52,456 nt of DNA from Nocardioides sp. (GTDB lineage: Bacteria; Actinomycetota; Actinomycetes; Propionibacteriales; Nocardioidaceae). Below, in pieces: positions 42,773 to 49,858 of the stretch (position 1 is the stretch's first letter; the number at the start of each line of letters is the position of its first letter). Location of the stretch: positions 1 to 52,456 of the forward strand of contig NZ_JACIXG010000033.1 in assembly GCF_014360585.1 (NCBI RefSeq). The letters run 5' to 3'. Made by a program: the position numbers and the translations under genes. The notes below the pieces were generated by a model. It did not search any database, was not told the DNA's origin, and saw nothing but the letters and a program-made list of their open reading frames with translations.

Positions 42773-43360
42773 ATGAAAACGTCGAGCCCGATGCTCCTGC
42801 CGCTGCTGCGCTCGCGGCTGCAGGGCGAGGTCCTGGCGTGGGTCTTGCTCCACCCTGACAATCCGTCGAGTCTGTCGGAGATCGCGGAAGCGGTGGGCAC
42901 GACGGTCCCGACGGTCAAGCGTGAGGTGGATCGGCTGCAGGAGGCGGGTCTGGTGACCAGTAGCGCCCGGGGGCGCAACCGAGTGGTCACGCCCACCATC
43001 GATCATCCGCTCTACCGCCCTCTCGCCGAGGTCATGGCGCTCACGTTCGGCCCGGTCGGGCTCTTGCGGGAGGCATTGACGCCCGTGGACGGGATCAACG
43101 AGGCGTTCATCCATGGTTCCTGGGCTGCTCGATATCGGCAGCGACCAGGGGCCGTGCCAGACGACATCGACATGATCGTCATCGGCACCCCTGACCGCGA
43201 CGAGTTGTACGCCGCGATCGAAGCCGTTGAGCGAACGCTGCGCCGCGAGGTGAACTACAGGGTGGTCTCGCCGCAGGTGTGGGACGCCGACGATGGTTCG
43301 TTCAAGACGACCGTCTCCTCCCGTCCGCAAGTCCACCTGATCGGAGGCAGCGATGACTGA
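42773..43360 (+). CDS. Winged-helix/nucleotidyltransferase fusion (MNT antitoxin-like)
   Basis: 195 aa. The N-terminal winged helix spans about residues 15-75 (SLSEIAEAVGTTVPTVKREV, GLVTSSARGRNRVV). The C-terminal minimal nucleotidyltransferase domain has Gly115-Ser116 (IHGSWAARY) and the catalytic Asp131-x-Asp133 (DDIDMIVIG). This is the MNT class that AMPylates HEPN toxins, here fused to a DNA-binding domain that can act at the operator immediately upstream. It overlaps the HEPN gene by eight bases. The start has no ribosome site, consistent with leaderless translation. Confidence 0.88.
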   Translation: MKTSSPMLLPLLRSRLQGEVLAWVLLHPDNPSSLSEIAEAVGTTVPTVKREVDRLQEAGLVTSSARGRNRVVTPTIDHPLYRPLAEVMALTFGPVGLLREALTPVDGINEAFIHGSWAARYRQRPGAVPDDIDMIVIGTPDRDELYAAIEAVERTLRREVNYRVVSPQVWDADDGSFKTTVSSRPQVHLIGGSDD

Positions 43361-43850
43361 CCAGCCAGCCCACACGCCGGGCCATTGGCCACAAGGTGAC
43401 GCCGAGATCGACACCATGCTCGAGCACGGAGACCTCGAGCGTGTCACGCCTTCAGCCGAGCATGCCAACCTGCTGATGAGCCACGCCGACGGGCATCTGG
43501 AAGCGGCCGAGCCGCTGATCGATGTCCACCCGACCTCGGCGTTCCCGCTGATCTACGACGCCACCCGCAAGGCCATGACCGCAATCCTCGCGAAACAGGG
43601 AGTCCGGCCGTACGCACGCTCCGAACTCGGCGCCCACAAGGCCGTGCAGCAGGCCATCCAGGCACAGCTGGGCCGAGCCGCTGGTGTGGTGCGCCCGTTC
43701 GGGCCGATGCGGCTACGCCGCCACGACACCGAGTACCCGTCCCTGGATGATGTTCCGCTCACCAGCGGCGAAACGCGCCAAGCGTTCGACGATGCGACAA
43801 GCATCGTCGCCGCAATGAAGAAGCTTCTTCCCCGCCTCGGGCCGTTCTGA
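43353..43850 (+). CDS. HEPN-domain protein (toxin-like partner)
   Basis: 165 aa. The helical C-terminal 130 residues match the HEPN-like pattern in such pairs: HADGHLEAAEPLIDVHPTSA, IYDATRKAMTAILAKQGVR, then RRHDTEYPS (about 122-130), which stands in place of the RNase-type Rx4-6H motif, and DDATSIVAAMKKLLP. With the upstream NTase it forms an MNT-HEPN toxin-antitoxin-like unit. It overlaps the NTase gene. The first 30 residues are hydrophilic and may contact the NTase. Confidence 0.82.
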   Translation: MTDQPAHTPGHWPQGDAEIDTMLEHGDLERVTPSAEHANLLMSHADGHLEAAEPLIDVHPTSAFPLIYDATRKAMTAILAKQGVRPYARSELGAHKAVQQAIQAQLGRAAGVVRPFGPMRLRRHDTEYPSLDDVPLTSGETRQAFDDATSIVAAMKKLLPRLGPF

Positions 43851-43859
43851 AGTCGACGA

Positions 43860-43876
43860 CTGAACTCCGCGAATAC
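43860..43876 (+). repeat. 17-bp direct repeat, copy 1
   Basis: CTGAACTCCGCGAATAC occurs here and again at 44417-44433. The two copies bracket the integrase fragment and the 23-bp hairpin, suggesting that this segment moved or was duplicated as a unit. Confidence 0.7.
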
Positions 43877-43878
43877 CC

Positions 43879-44140
43879 ACCAGCTTGCGCAACGGCGCTC
43901 CGCCGCTCCAACCGATCTCCGGCAACGTCGTCACGCGTGTCATCAAGCGCTATGCCGTCGCCGCGGGCGGACCCGCCGCATCACGGCTCACTCGCTGCGC
44001 GCAGGACACGCCACCACCGCCACCACCGCCATGGCCGGCGTCGGCATCGACCGGATCGCCGCCCAGACCCGCCACCGACGCATCGACATCCTCATCGACC
44101 GCTACATCTGACCCGCCCAAGCGTGGCACGCCACTTCTAG
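43879..44140 (+). pseudogene. Duplicated, degenerate 3' end of the integrase gene
   Basis: About 255 bases nearly identical to 42011-42262, the catalytic C-terminus of the integrase. Differences include an indel around 43970 that breaks the frame, an extra CACCACCGC unit near 44020, and a TGA in place of the Arg codon after the catalytic Tyr (CTACATCTGA). No N-terminal or central part is present. It lies directly after the HEPN gene, so the MNT-HEPN pair is flanked by two copies of the same integrase sequence in direct orientation. Confidence 0.88.
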
Positions 44141-44175
44141 CCGCCACCTGGCGGTGTCTGCATGAGCCTGCAACG

Positions 44176-44226
44176 ATGGATAAAATCCACTCACTCTCCA
44201 TGCGAGAGTGAGTGGATTTTATCCAT
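44176..44226. repeat. Perfect 23-bp inverted repeat with 5-base loop
   Basis: Arms 44176-44198 and 44204-44226 are exact reverse complements (ATGGATAAAATCCACTCACT... against its mirror), with loop CATGC. The arms are AT-rich compared with the flanking DNA and there is no T-run afterwards. It could be a strong bidirectional terminator, a single-strand recombination site or a mobile-element end. Origin unknown. Confidence 0.9.
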
Positions 44227-44416
44227 GGTGGGACTGGAATCACTTCCAGTGACGTTCACGAGCGGCCCTGCAGGCAGGAGTGCATCCGCGGGACCTATAT
44301 CGCGGGCGGGACGACGGTGATGCCATCGAGCTCTCGCGCGGCGTGTTCCGCCACGCCGATGCGCCCGAACCTTCCCCCGGCGCTGCGCAGTGGCGGGCAG
44401 AGGCCCGGGCGTGGTC

Positions 44417-44433
44417 CTGAACTCCGCGAATAC
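44417..44433 (+). repeat. 17-bp direct repeat, copy 2
   Basis: Second copy of CTGAACTCCGCGAATAC. The adjoining bases form a local tandem ACTCCGCGAA-T-ACTCCGCGAA (44421-44441). Confidence 0.7.
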
Positions 44434-44603
44434 TCCGCGAAAACCCCTTCGAGAGACCCCGAGATCAGGCGAGGCGACGAGGTAATATGGACCTCGACAT
44501 CGACATCGATGACGGATGTTCGCCCAGGTCAAACGGAGGTTTCTCCGAAGCTGGCCGAAGAGTCTCGAGAGATTCGGCGCCCGACGAAGGCCGCCAGGCA
44601 CCA

Positions 44604-44640
44604 AGAGAAGGCCAGGGGTTCGAATCCCCTCAGCTCCACC
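44604..44640 (+). other. tmRNA/tRNA 3'-end fragment, probable attachment site
   Basis: AGGGG-TTCGAAT-CCCCT (44614-44630) is a perfect T-arm, followed by CAGCTCC (44631-44637), discriminator A and CC. CAGCTCC is the 3' acceptor strand of bacterial tmRNA, pairing with the GGGGCTG 5' end. No matching 5' half lies upstream, so this is not a complete gene. A 3' fragment of a tmRNA next to an integrase is the usual footprint of site-specific integration. The final A of CCA is replaced by G. The antisense frame reads AEGIRTP, a common artefact at such sites. Confidence 0.65.
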
Positions 44641-44644
44641 GATG

Positions 44645-44692
44645 GAAACCCGGTTCTGAACAGCCACAATAAGGCTGTGAGGGCCGGGTTTC
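44645..44692. terminator. Nested hairpin after the tmRNA-like fragment
   Basis: GAAACCCGG (44645-44653) pairs with CCGGGTTTC (44684-44692), and inside it CAGCC (44661-44665) pairs with GGCTG (44673-44677). It follows the attachment-like sequence directly, as the terminator of an intact ssrA or tRNA gene would. From 44693 to 44901 I see no gene or other signal. Confidence 0.55.
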
Positions 44693-44901
44693 TTGCATGT
44701 CGTTCGCCCGTTTCCTCATCTCACGTCCCCCCGCGTCCCCCTCGAACCTGCATCCGCCGAGCTGACGCGCGTCCGGCCAGAGGACCTACGCCCTAGGCAA
44801 CGGCCAGTGACGCAAGTCATGTCGTGGCGTCAGAGTTTCTTCAGGGTCGGCTGTTAATTTGGCTGCGCCGGACCACCGACGATGACGACGCAAGGGGGCG
44901 T

Positions 44902-45396
44902 ATGGGCTCGCGGGCTGACGCCGCGTTCGCGTCCAGTTTTCGTCGCTTCCTGTTCTCTGGCAGCGGGCCACGAGTGGTGGCCCTGGTCGCCGCAATGGTG
45001 TTTGCGGTGCATCTGTTGAGCATGCACAGCGGACACCACGGAGGCGCCGACCATGACATCGCTGAGCCCGTGGCTGAGTCGCCAGCGCCGTCGGCCGTCC
45101 ATGTCGACGGGAGTGATCAAGAGTCGGGTCATCACGGTCACGGTGACTCCGGGGTCGGTGATGCAGGCGCTGTCAGTGACGTGGACGTCCTCGAGGTCGA
45201 GCACCCTCATGGCGAGTACGAGTGCGGCGAGATCACTCAGTCGCGTCTTGGCGTCGCTGTCTCGACGTTGACCCCGGCGTTGGGGTGCTTGTGGGTAACC
45301 CCTCGCCCCGCGGCGCTGATCCGGGCACAGGGTCCCGCTGATCTGCCGCGGTCGACCCCCCATCTCGTTCGTGAACTCGGTGTGCAGCGGGTCTAG
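44902..45396 (+). CDS. His-rich small membrane protein (DUF6153-like)
   Basis: 164 aa. One membrane segment (RVVALVAAMVFAVHLLSMHS) is followed by a His/Gly/Asp-rich stretch (HSGHHGGADHD, SGHHGHGDSG) and HPHGEYECGE. This matches the general look of DUF6153 proteins of actinobacteria, which often sit near copper genes. The cluster of His suggests metal binding outside the membrane. ATG 44902 has AAGGGGG close upstream; GTG 44824 is in frame. It is the first gene of the metal region on the right. Confidence 0.65.
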   Translation: MGSRADAAFASSFRRFLFSGSGPRVVALVAAMVFAVHLLSMHSGHHGGADHDIAEPVAESPAPSAVHVDGSDQESGHHGHGDSGVGDAGAVSDVDVLEVEHPHGEYECGEITQSRLGVAVSTLTPALGCLWVTPRPAALIRAQGPADLPRSTPHLVRELGVQRV

Positions 45397-45470
45397 GAGC
45401 CGGCGTCGTCTGACGACACCTTCCTAGCCCTCAACGCACCTTTCGACTTCATGAACGAAGGAACTCCTGC

Positions 45471-46472
45471 ATGCCCGAAAACATCCACGATTCCCTGATC
45501 ACGTGCGTCGGCGAAACCCCCTTGCTGCGGTTGGGTCGCTGCTTCCCGGACCCGGATCGGGAAGTGATCGCCAAGCTCGAGATGCTCAACCCCGCTGGCA
45601 GCATGAAGGACCGTCCTGCCCGCTTCATCCTCGAATCCGGACTGGCCTCAGGCGACCTGCGACCCGGGATGCGGCTGGTGGAGAGCACCTCGGGAAATCT
45701 CGGGGTCGCCCTGGCGACGATGGCCGGACTCTTTGGGTTGTCCTTCACCGCGGTGGTGGACCCTAAGACCACGTCAACCAACCTTCGGCTCCTCGAGGCG
45801 GTGGGCGCCGACGTGGAGCTGGTGACCGAGCGGGACGAGAGTGGCGGCTATCTGCACACCCGGGTTCGCCGGGCTCAGGAGCTGGCCGATGCCAGCTCGG
45901 ACAGCGTGTGGGTCAACCAGTACGCCAACGACCTGAACTGGCGCGCCTACTACGAGACGACGGGCCGAGAGGTCCTCGACGCGGTCCAGGCCCCGGTGGA
46001 CTACCTGGTGGCGGCCGTGTCCACCACGGGCTCGATCCTGGGACTGGCCCGGCGGCTTCGGGAGCGGTACCCGGCTATGCAGGTGGTGGCCGTTGATGCG
46101 GTCGGATCGGTGATCTTCGGTACGCCACCTGGTCCGCGTGAGATCCCTGGCTATGGAGCGAGCCGGGTGCCTGAGCTGCTCAGCCGCGAGGAGATCGACC
46201 AGGTGGTCCACATCGACGATGCTCGAGCTGCCCTGGGCTGTCGACACCTGGTCGCCACTGAGGGCGTCCTCGGTGGTGGCTCCTCTGGGGCGGTGATCGC
46301 AGCCATCACGCAGTTCCTGCCGACCACACCCGCTGGCAGCCGCATCCTGACGGTGCTTCCGGACCGGGGGGAGCGGTACCTCGACCTGGTCTATGACGAC
46401 CAGTGGCTCGAGATGGTCTCCACGGTCGGCGGTGTGTCCGGCCAGCGACTGGATGTCTCTACTCGAGCATGA
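45471..46472 (+). CDS. PLP-dependent synthase, SbnA-like (cysteine synthase superfamily)
   Basis: 333 aa fold-type II PLP enzyme. The PLP lysine is Lys46 in LNPAGSMKDRPA; STSGNLGVALA is the substrate-loop motif; VSTTGSILG binds the phosphate. WVNQYANDLNWRAYYETTG and DESGGYLHTRVRRAQEL are much closer to SbnA, the enzyme joining O-phosphoserine and glutamate on the way to 2,3-diaminopropionate, than to ordinary CysK/CysM. No SbnB-like dehydrogenase is in the window. ATG 45471; the following MFS gene overlaps its stop, so the pair is one unit. Confidence 0.82.
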   Translation: MPENIHDSLITCVGETPLLRLGRCFPDPDREVIAKLEMLNPAGSMKDRPARFILESGLASGDLRPGMRLVESTSGNLGVALATMAGLFGLSFTAVVDPKTTSTNLRLLEAVGADVELVTERDESGGYLHTRVRRAQELADASSDSVWVNQYANDLNWRAYYETTGREVLDAVQAPVDYLVAAVSTTGSILGLARRLRERYPAMQVVAVDAVGSVIFGTPPGPREIPGYGASRVPELLSREEIDQVVHIDDARAALGCRHLVATEGVLGGGSSGAVIAAITQFLPTTPAGSRILTVLPDRGERYLDLVYDDQWLEMVSTVGGVSGQRLDVSTRA

Positions 46473-47890
46473 ATGAGTACATGACCCTGCGGCGGACGGA
46501 CATGGGGCTGCTGTGGATCTCCCAGTTCGTCAACACCGCCGGGCTGATGGCGCTGGTGCCGATCATGCCGCTGTACATGGCATCGCTCGGCGCCTCCGAC
46601 GCCACCGTCGGGGTCTGGGCGGGGGCCGCGATCGCGGCCCCCGCCCTCCCGCTGGCGATCACCACACCGCTGTGGGGCCGATTGGGCGACCGCATCGGTC
46701 CCAAGTGGATGGTGGTCCGCGCCCTGGTGGGCTTGTGTCTGGCGATGGCTCTGATGGCCGTTGCCGGCAGTCCACTGGCCCTGCTGGCTGCACGGGTCGT
46801 GCAGGGCACGCTCGGAGGCGTGGTCGAGGCAGCCGCGGCGTATGTGGGGTCTGCGGCCTCGGAGGGCGGCCGTGGGCGCGCACTGGGTCGCTCCTACAGC
46901 GCCACGGCAGCTGGCGCCCTGGCTGGTCCGGTTGCCGGCGGCACGCTGGTGGCCACCGGTGATCTCCGGCCGCTGCTGATCGGGATCGCCGTCGCGGCGT
47001 TGCTGCTCGGGGCTGTCTGCACGCTCCGGCTGCGGAATCCGCACGCTGCACGGCAGCCGTCCACGGGCTCAGAACCGGCCCGGGCATCTCTAGCGTCCGT
47101 GTGCTCTCGGATCGGCTGGGTTCCCTTGGCCGGGGGTTTCCTCGCCTTCTTCGGCGTCTACGGTTTGATCCCGATCTATGCCGACTTCGTCACCGAACTG
47201 GTGGCCGAACCCCAACACGCGGGGCCATGGGTGGGCGGGCTCCATGCAGTGATGTGGGCCGGCACCCTGGTCGGCTCCCTGTGGTGGGGCAAGGTCAACG
47301 ACAAGACCGGTCTTCCGCTGCGCACGCTGGCCATCGCGAGCGGCATCACCGCCGGGACAGTGCTCATCCAGGCAGCTGTCGGCTGGCTGCCAGCGTTGGT
47401 GCCGCTGCGGTTCATTCAGGGCTTCTGCTTCGCCGCGCTGGCACAGTCACTGATGTTGTATGCCTCGCAGAAGGCGGGCCAACACGAGCGTGCCGGGTAT
47501 CTCGGCGTCGCCAACAGCTTCCTCCTCGGCGGGCAGTTCCTCGGACCGCTCATGGCCGGAAGTGCGATGGCGCTGCTCGCCCCGTCCGTCGGCGTGCTGA
47601 TCACAGGGATCTGTGTGGCCTCGACGGCTCTGCTCGTCTTGGCGCCGGCCATTGCCACGGCCCGTGCATCCCGCGGCGAATCGGCCCGGGCGCCGGCGAT
47701 GCCCTTCGTCCCGGAGCGCTGGCGGGCCCAGTCAGGCGGTCGGCACGCAGCTCCTCGCAGGCCGCAGCACCGCAAGGGAAGCCAGCCAGGACCGCGGGTA
47801 CCCAATGAAGGTCGGAGTCGTGTCCCAGCCGTCTCGACTCACCCCGCAGCCGCGCGGCCACGCGATCCTCGTTCAAGAGTGAACCGGTGA
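46469..47890 (+). CDS. MFS transporter
   Basis: 473 aa with about 12 membrane segments. The first-half motif A is WGRLGDRIGPKWMVVR, and the second-half equivalent is WWGKVNDKTGLPLRTLA. A cytoplasmic loop lies at about 195-215. The C-terminal ~70 residues are basic and Pro/Arg-rich and probably disordered. It overlaps the SbnA-like gene (ATGA), which suggests export or uptake of the product of that enzyme, by analogy with siderophore loci. Confidence 0.9.
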   Translation: MNEYMTLRRTDMGLLWISQFVNTAGLMALVPIMPLYMASLGASDATVGVWAGAAIAAPALPLAITTPLWGRLGDRIGPKWMVVRALVGLCLAMALMAVAGSPLALLAARVVQGTLGGVVEAAAAYVGSAASEGGRGRALGRSYSATAAGALAGPVAGGTLVATGDLRPLLIGIAVAALLLGAVCTLRLRNPHAARQPSTGSEPARASLASVCSRIGWVPLAGGFLAFFGVYGLIPIYADFVTELVAEPQHAGPWVGGLHAVMWAGTLVGSLWWGKVNDKTGLPLRTLAIASGITAGTVLIQAAVGWLPALVPLRFIQGFCFAALAQSLMLYASQKAGQHERAGYLGVANSFLLGGQFLGPLMAGSAMALLAPSVGVLITGICVASTALLVLAPAIATARASRGESARAPAMPFVPERWRAQSGGRHAAPRRPQHRKGSQPGPRVPNEGRSRVPAVSTHPAAARPRDPRSRVNR

Positions 47891-47918
47891 TGGCCAAGCC
47901 TGGGGAGCTGGTGTCGCG

Positions 47919-47955
47919 CCTCTGGCCCGACGGCAGTCAGCTGTCGGGCCAGAGG
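47919..47955. terminator. Bidirectional terminator between MFS and CDGSH genes
   Basis: CCTCTGGCCCGAC (47919-47931) and GTCGGGCCAGAGG (47943-47955) are perfect 13-bp arms with an 11-base loop, placed between two convergent genes. Confidence 0.8.
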
Positions 47956-47972
47956 TGGAGGTGCGGACCGAC

Positions 47973-48233
47973 CTAGGCGTCTTGTGCTTGTTCTGCCGCG
48001 TCCGCACGCTGGCCAGCAACGAAGCCAACCTTGGCATGGGAGCCGTCGCAGAACGGCTTGTTCCTGGATTCGCCACAGCGGCACAGGAAGATCGTCTTGC
48101 CGGTGTCGTAGCTGTTGCCGTCGTGGTCGACGAGCTGCGCTGCACCCTTGATCTGGAGTGGTCCGTTGTCGACCGTCTTGATCGTTGTGGGCTTGGTCTG
48201 ACTGTTGGCTTCGGGTGCCGAGTCGTCGGTCAT
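47973..48233 (-). CDS. CDGSH iron-sulfur domain protein
   Basis: 86 aa. The CDGSH signature CRCGESRNKPFCDGSH supplies Cys51, Cys53, Cys62 and His66 as ligands of a labile [2Fe-2S] cluster. The N-terminus (about 17-50) folds as the small beta domain of the family. ATG 48233 follows GAAGGAGCGCGC. It is divergent from csoR and shares the operator region, so its expression may respond to copper, which damages Fe-S clusters. The exact role is unknown. Confidence 0.92.
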   Translation of the reverse strand: MTDDSAPEANSQTKPTTIKTVDNGPLQIKGAAQLVDHDGNSYDTGKTIFLCRCGESRNKPFCDGSHAKVGFVAGQRADAAEQAQDA

Positions 48234-48280
48234 GCGCGCTCCTTCTACGTTATCGGTGGGTCTGTCGCGGTGGACATCCG

Positions 48281-48336
48281 TACCTTAGGGGGGTATGGTT
48301 TCTCGCACAGCAGGAATATACCATACCGGGGTATGG
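48281..48336. promoter_or_regulatory. csoR: CsoR-type operators in the CDGSH/csoR gap
   Basis: CCATACC-GG-GGTATGG (48321-48336) is a perfect 7+7 inverted repeat with a 2-base spacer. A related but less symmetric element, TACCTTAGGGGGGTATGGT (48281-48299), lies 22 bases upstream. The TACCC/GGGTA core is the operator type of copper CsoR. Positions fit control of both divergent genes. Confidence 0.75.
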
Positions 48337-48383
48337 TTTCCGGACAGTCGAACAGATGTCGTTGGAGCAGCAGAGGAATGACC

Positions 48384-48689
48384 ATGGGAAGTCACGATCA
48401 CCAAGGTGAGCGCGGCTATATGCACCGCCAGGACGACTACCTCAAGCGGCTGCGGCGCATCGAGGGCCAGGTTCGTGGCCTGCAGCAGATGGTCGAGGAC
48501 GAGAAGTACTGCATCGACATCCTCACGCAGGTGTCTGCGGTGACGAAGGCTCTGCAGTCGGTGTCCCTCGCGCTCCTTGACGAGCACCTCAACCACTGTC
48601 TGGTGCAGGCAGCGGCCGCGGGTGGGACGGAAGCCGACGAGAAGATCAAAGAGGCCTCCGACGCCATCGCCCGCTTGGTCCGCTCCTGA
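48384..48689 (+). CDS. csoR: Copper-sensing repressor CsoR
   Basis: 101 aa DUF156 helical regulator with the full Cu(I) ligand set: Cys43, His68 and Cys72 (spacing 25 and 4), which the related protein at 3415 lacks. The His-rich N-terminus (HDHQ, MHR) may add metal affinity. AGAGGA six bases before ATG 48384 favours it over ATG 48378. Cu(I) binding is expected to release it from the operators upstream and induce the copper genes that follow. Confidence 0.93.
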   Translation: MGSHDHQGERGYMHRQDDYLKRLRRIEGQVRGLQQMVEDEKYCIDILTQVSAVTKALQSVSLALLDEHLNHCLVQAAAAGGTEADEKIKEASDAIARLVRS

Positions 48690-48762
48690 CCCGCGGCATC
48701 GCCTACACGGACAGCCACTACTGACACCAGGACCGTATGGGTCCCGACTAAGGAGCCTCCAC

Positions 48763-49800
48763 GTGAAGACCTCGCTCAAGCTCGGCGGATTCATCGCCGC
48801 TCTTGCTGCCGTTCTCGCCGTCGCGTTCGGCGTCGGCAACGCCACCGGGCCGATCGGCCGAACCGCACAGAACACCGACCACTCAGGAGATGACATGACC
48901 ACGAACGCGGGCCACGGGCAGGCCGGCCACGACAACACCGACAGCAAAGCCAGCGGGCACGCCGGCCACGGCGGGGGTGCTAGCAAGCTGCCCGGCGGGC
49001 TGATGGTCTCGGAGCACGGATACACGCTGGACCTGGACTCGGCGATCCTGGCTGCCGGCCGTACTTCGGTGAAGTTCCGGGTGACGGGTCCCGACGGAGA
49101 GCCCGTCACCGACTACGAGCCCACCCATGACAAAGAGCTCCACTTCATCGCCGTCCAGCGGGACATGAGTGGGTTCCAGCACGTGCACCCCACGCTGGCC
49201 AGGTCTGGCGACGAGGCGGGCACGTGGACGACCGACCTCGACCTCACGCCCGGAGCGTGGCGGGTCTTCGCCGACTTCCGGGCCACCGCCCATGGCGAGA
49301 CCATGACGCTGGGCAGCGACATCTCGGTCCCAGGCACCTACCAGCCGGCGCCGCTGCCGCCCGTCAGCCAGACTGCAGAGGTCGACGGCTACACCGTCAC
49401 GCTGAAGGGGCAGCTGGTTCCCGAAGAGTCCTCGGAGCTGACGCTGACGGTGAGCCGGGATGGGCAGCAGGTGACCGACCTGGAGCCTTACCTCGCCGCG
49501 TACGGACACCTGGTGGCGCTGCGCTCGGGAGACCTGGCCTACCTGCACGTTCACCCCGAAGGTGAGCCGGGAGACGGCATCACCAAGCCCGGCCCGGACA
49601 TCACCTTCTTCGCCACCGCGCCGTCTGCCGGACCGTATCGCCTCTACCTGGACTTCAAGCACGACGGCGTGGTCCGCACTGCCGAGTTCACCGTCCAGGC
49701 CGGCAGGTCCGCGCCCGCGTCGGGGGAGCCCGAGGCAGGTGAGTCCACCGCACAGCCCAGCGGTTCCGGCTCGGCAGGTCACGGCGGTCACAGCCACTGA
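48763..49800 (+). CDS. His-rich exported copper-resistance protein
   Basis: 345 aa. N-terminal signal/anchor ([20 protein letters not shown]), then a His/Gly-rich region ([18 protein letters not shown]), then two beta-rich repeats containing [20 protein letters not shown] and [20 protein letters not shown], whose paired HVHP blocks could bind copper. The tail ends [13 protein letters not shown] start at 48763 with AAGGAG seven bases upstream. It lies between csoR and copA and is probably a periplasm-side copper binder. The family is common beside actinobacterial copA but poorly characterised. Confidence 0.82.
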   Translation: MKTSLKLGGFIAALAAVLAVAFGVGNATGPIGRTAQNTDHSGDDMTTNAGHGQAGHDNTDSKASGHAGHGGGASKLPGGLMVSEHGYTLDLDSAILAAGRTSVKFRVTGPDGEPVTDYEPTHDKELHFIAVQRDMSGFQHVHPTLARSGDEAGTWTTDLDLTPGAWRVFADFRATAHGETMTLGSDISVPGTYQPAPLPPVSQTAEVDGYTVTLKGQLVPEESSELTLTVSRDGQQVTDLEPYLAAYGHLVALRSGDLAYLHVHPEGEPGDGITKPGPDITFFATAPSAGPYRLYLDFKHDGVVRTAEFTVQAGRSAPASGEPEAGESTAQPSGSGSAGHGGHSH

Positions 49801-49858
49801 CCAGAACCAGCCGACACGCATCGAGAACGAGAAGCATTCGGTGAGGAAGGAAGAGACA

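Noticed and set aside
43860..44441. CRISPR-like array
   Set aside because: Only two copies of the 17-mer, 540 bases apart, without regular spacers or cas genes.
44604..44640. Complete tRNA gene
   Set aside because: Only T-arm and acceptor strand are present; I found no anticodon arm, D-arm or 5' acceptor strand in the preceding bases.
44191..44667. Minus-strand ORF containing AEGIRTP
   Set aside because: This peptide is the well-known artefact of translating the antisense of a tRNA/tmRNA 3' end.
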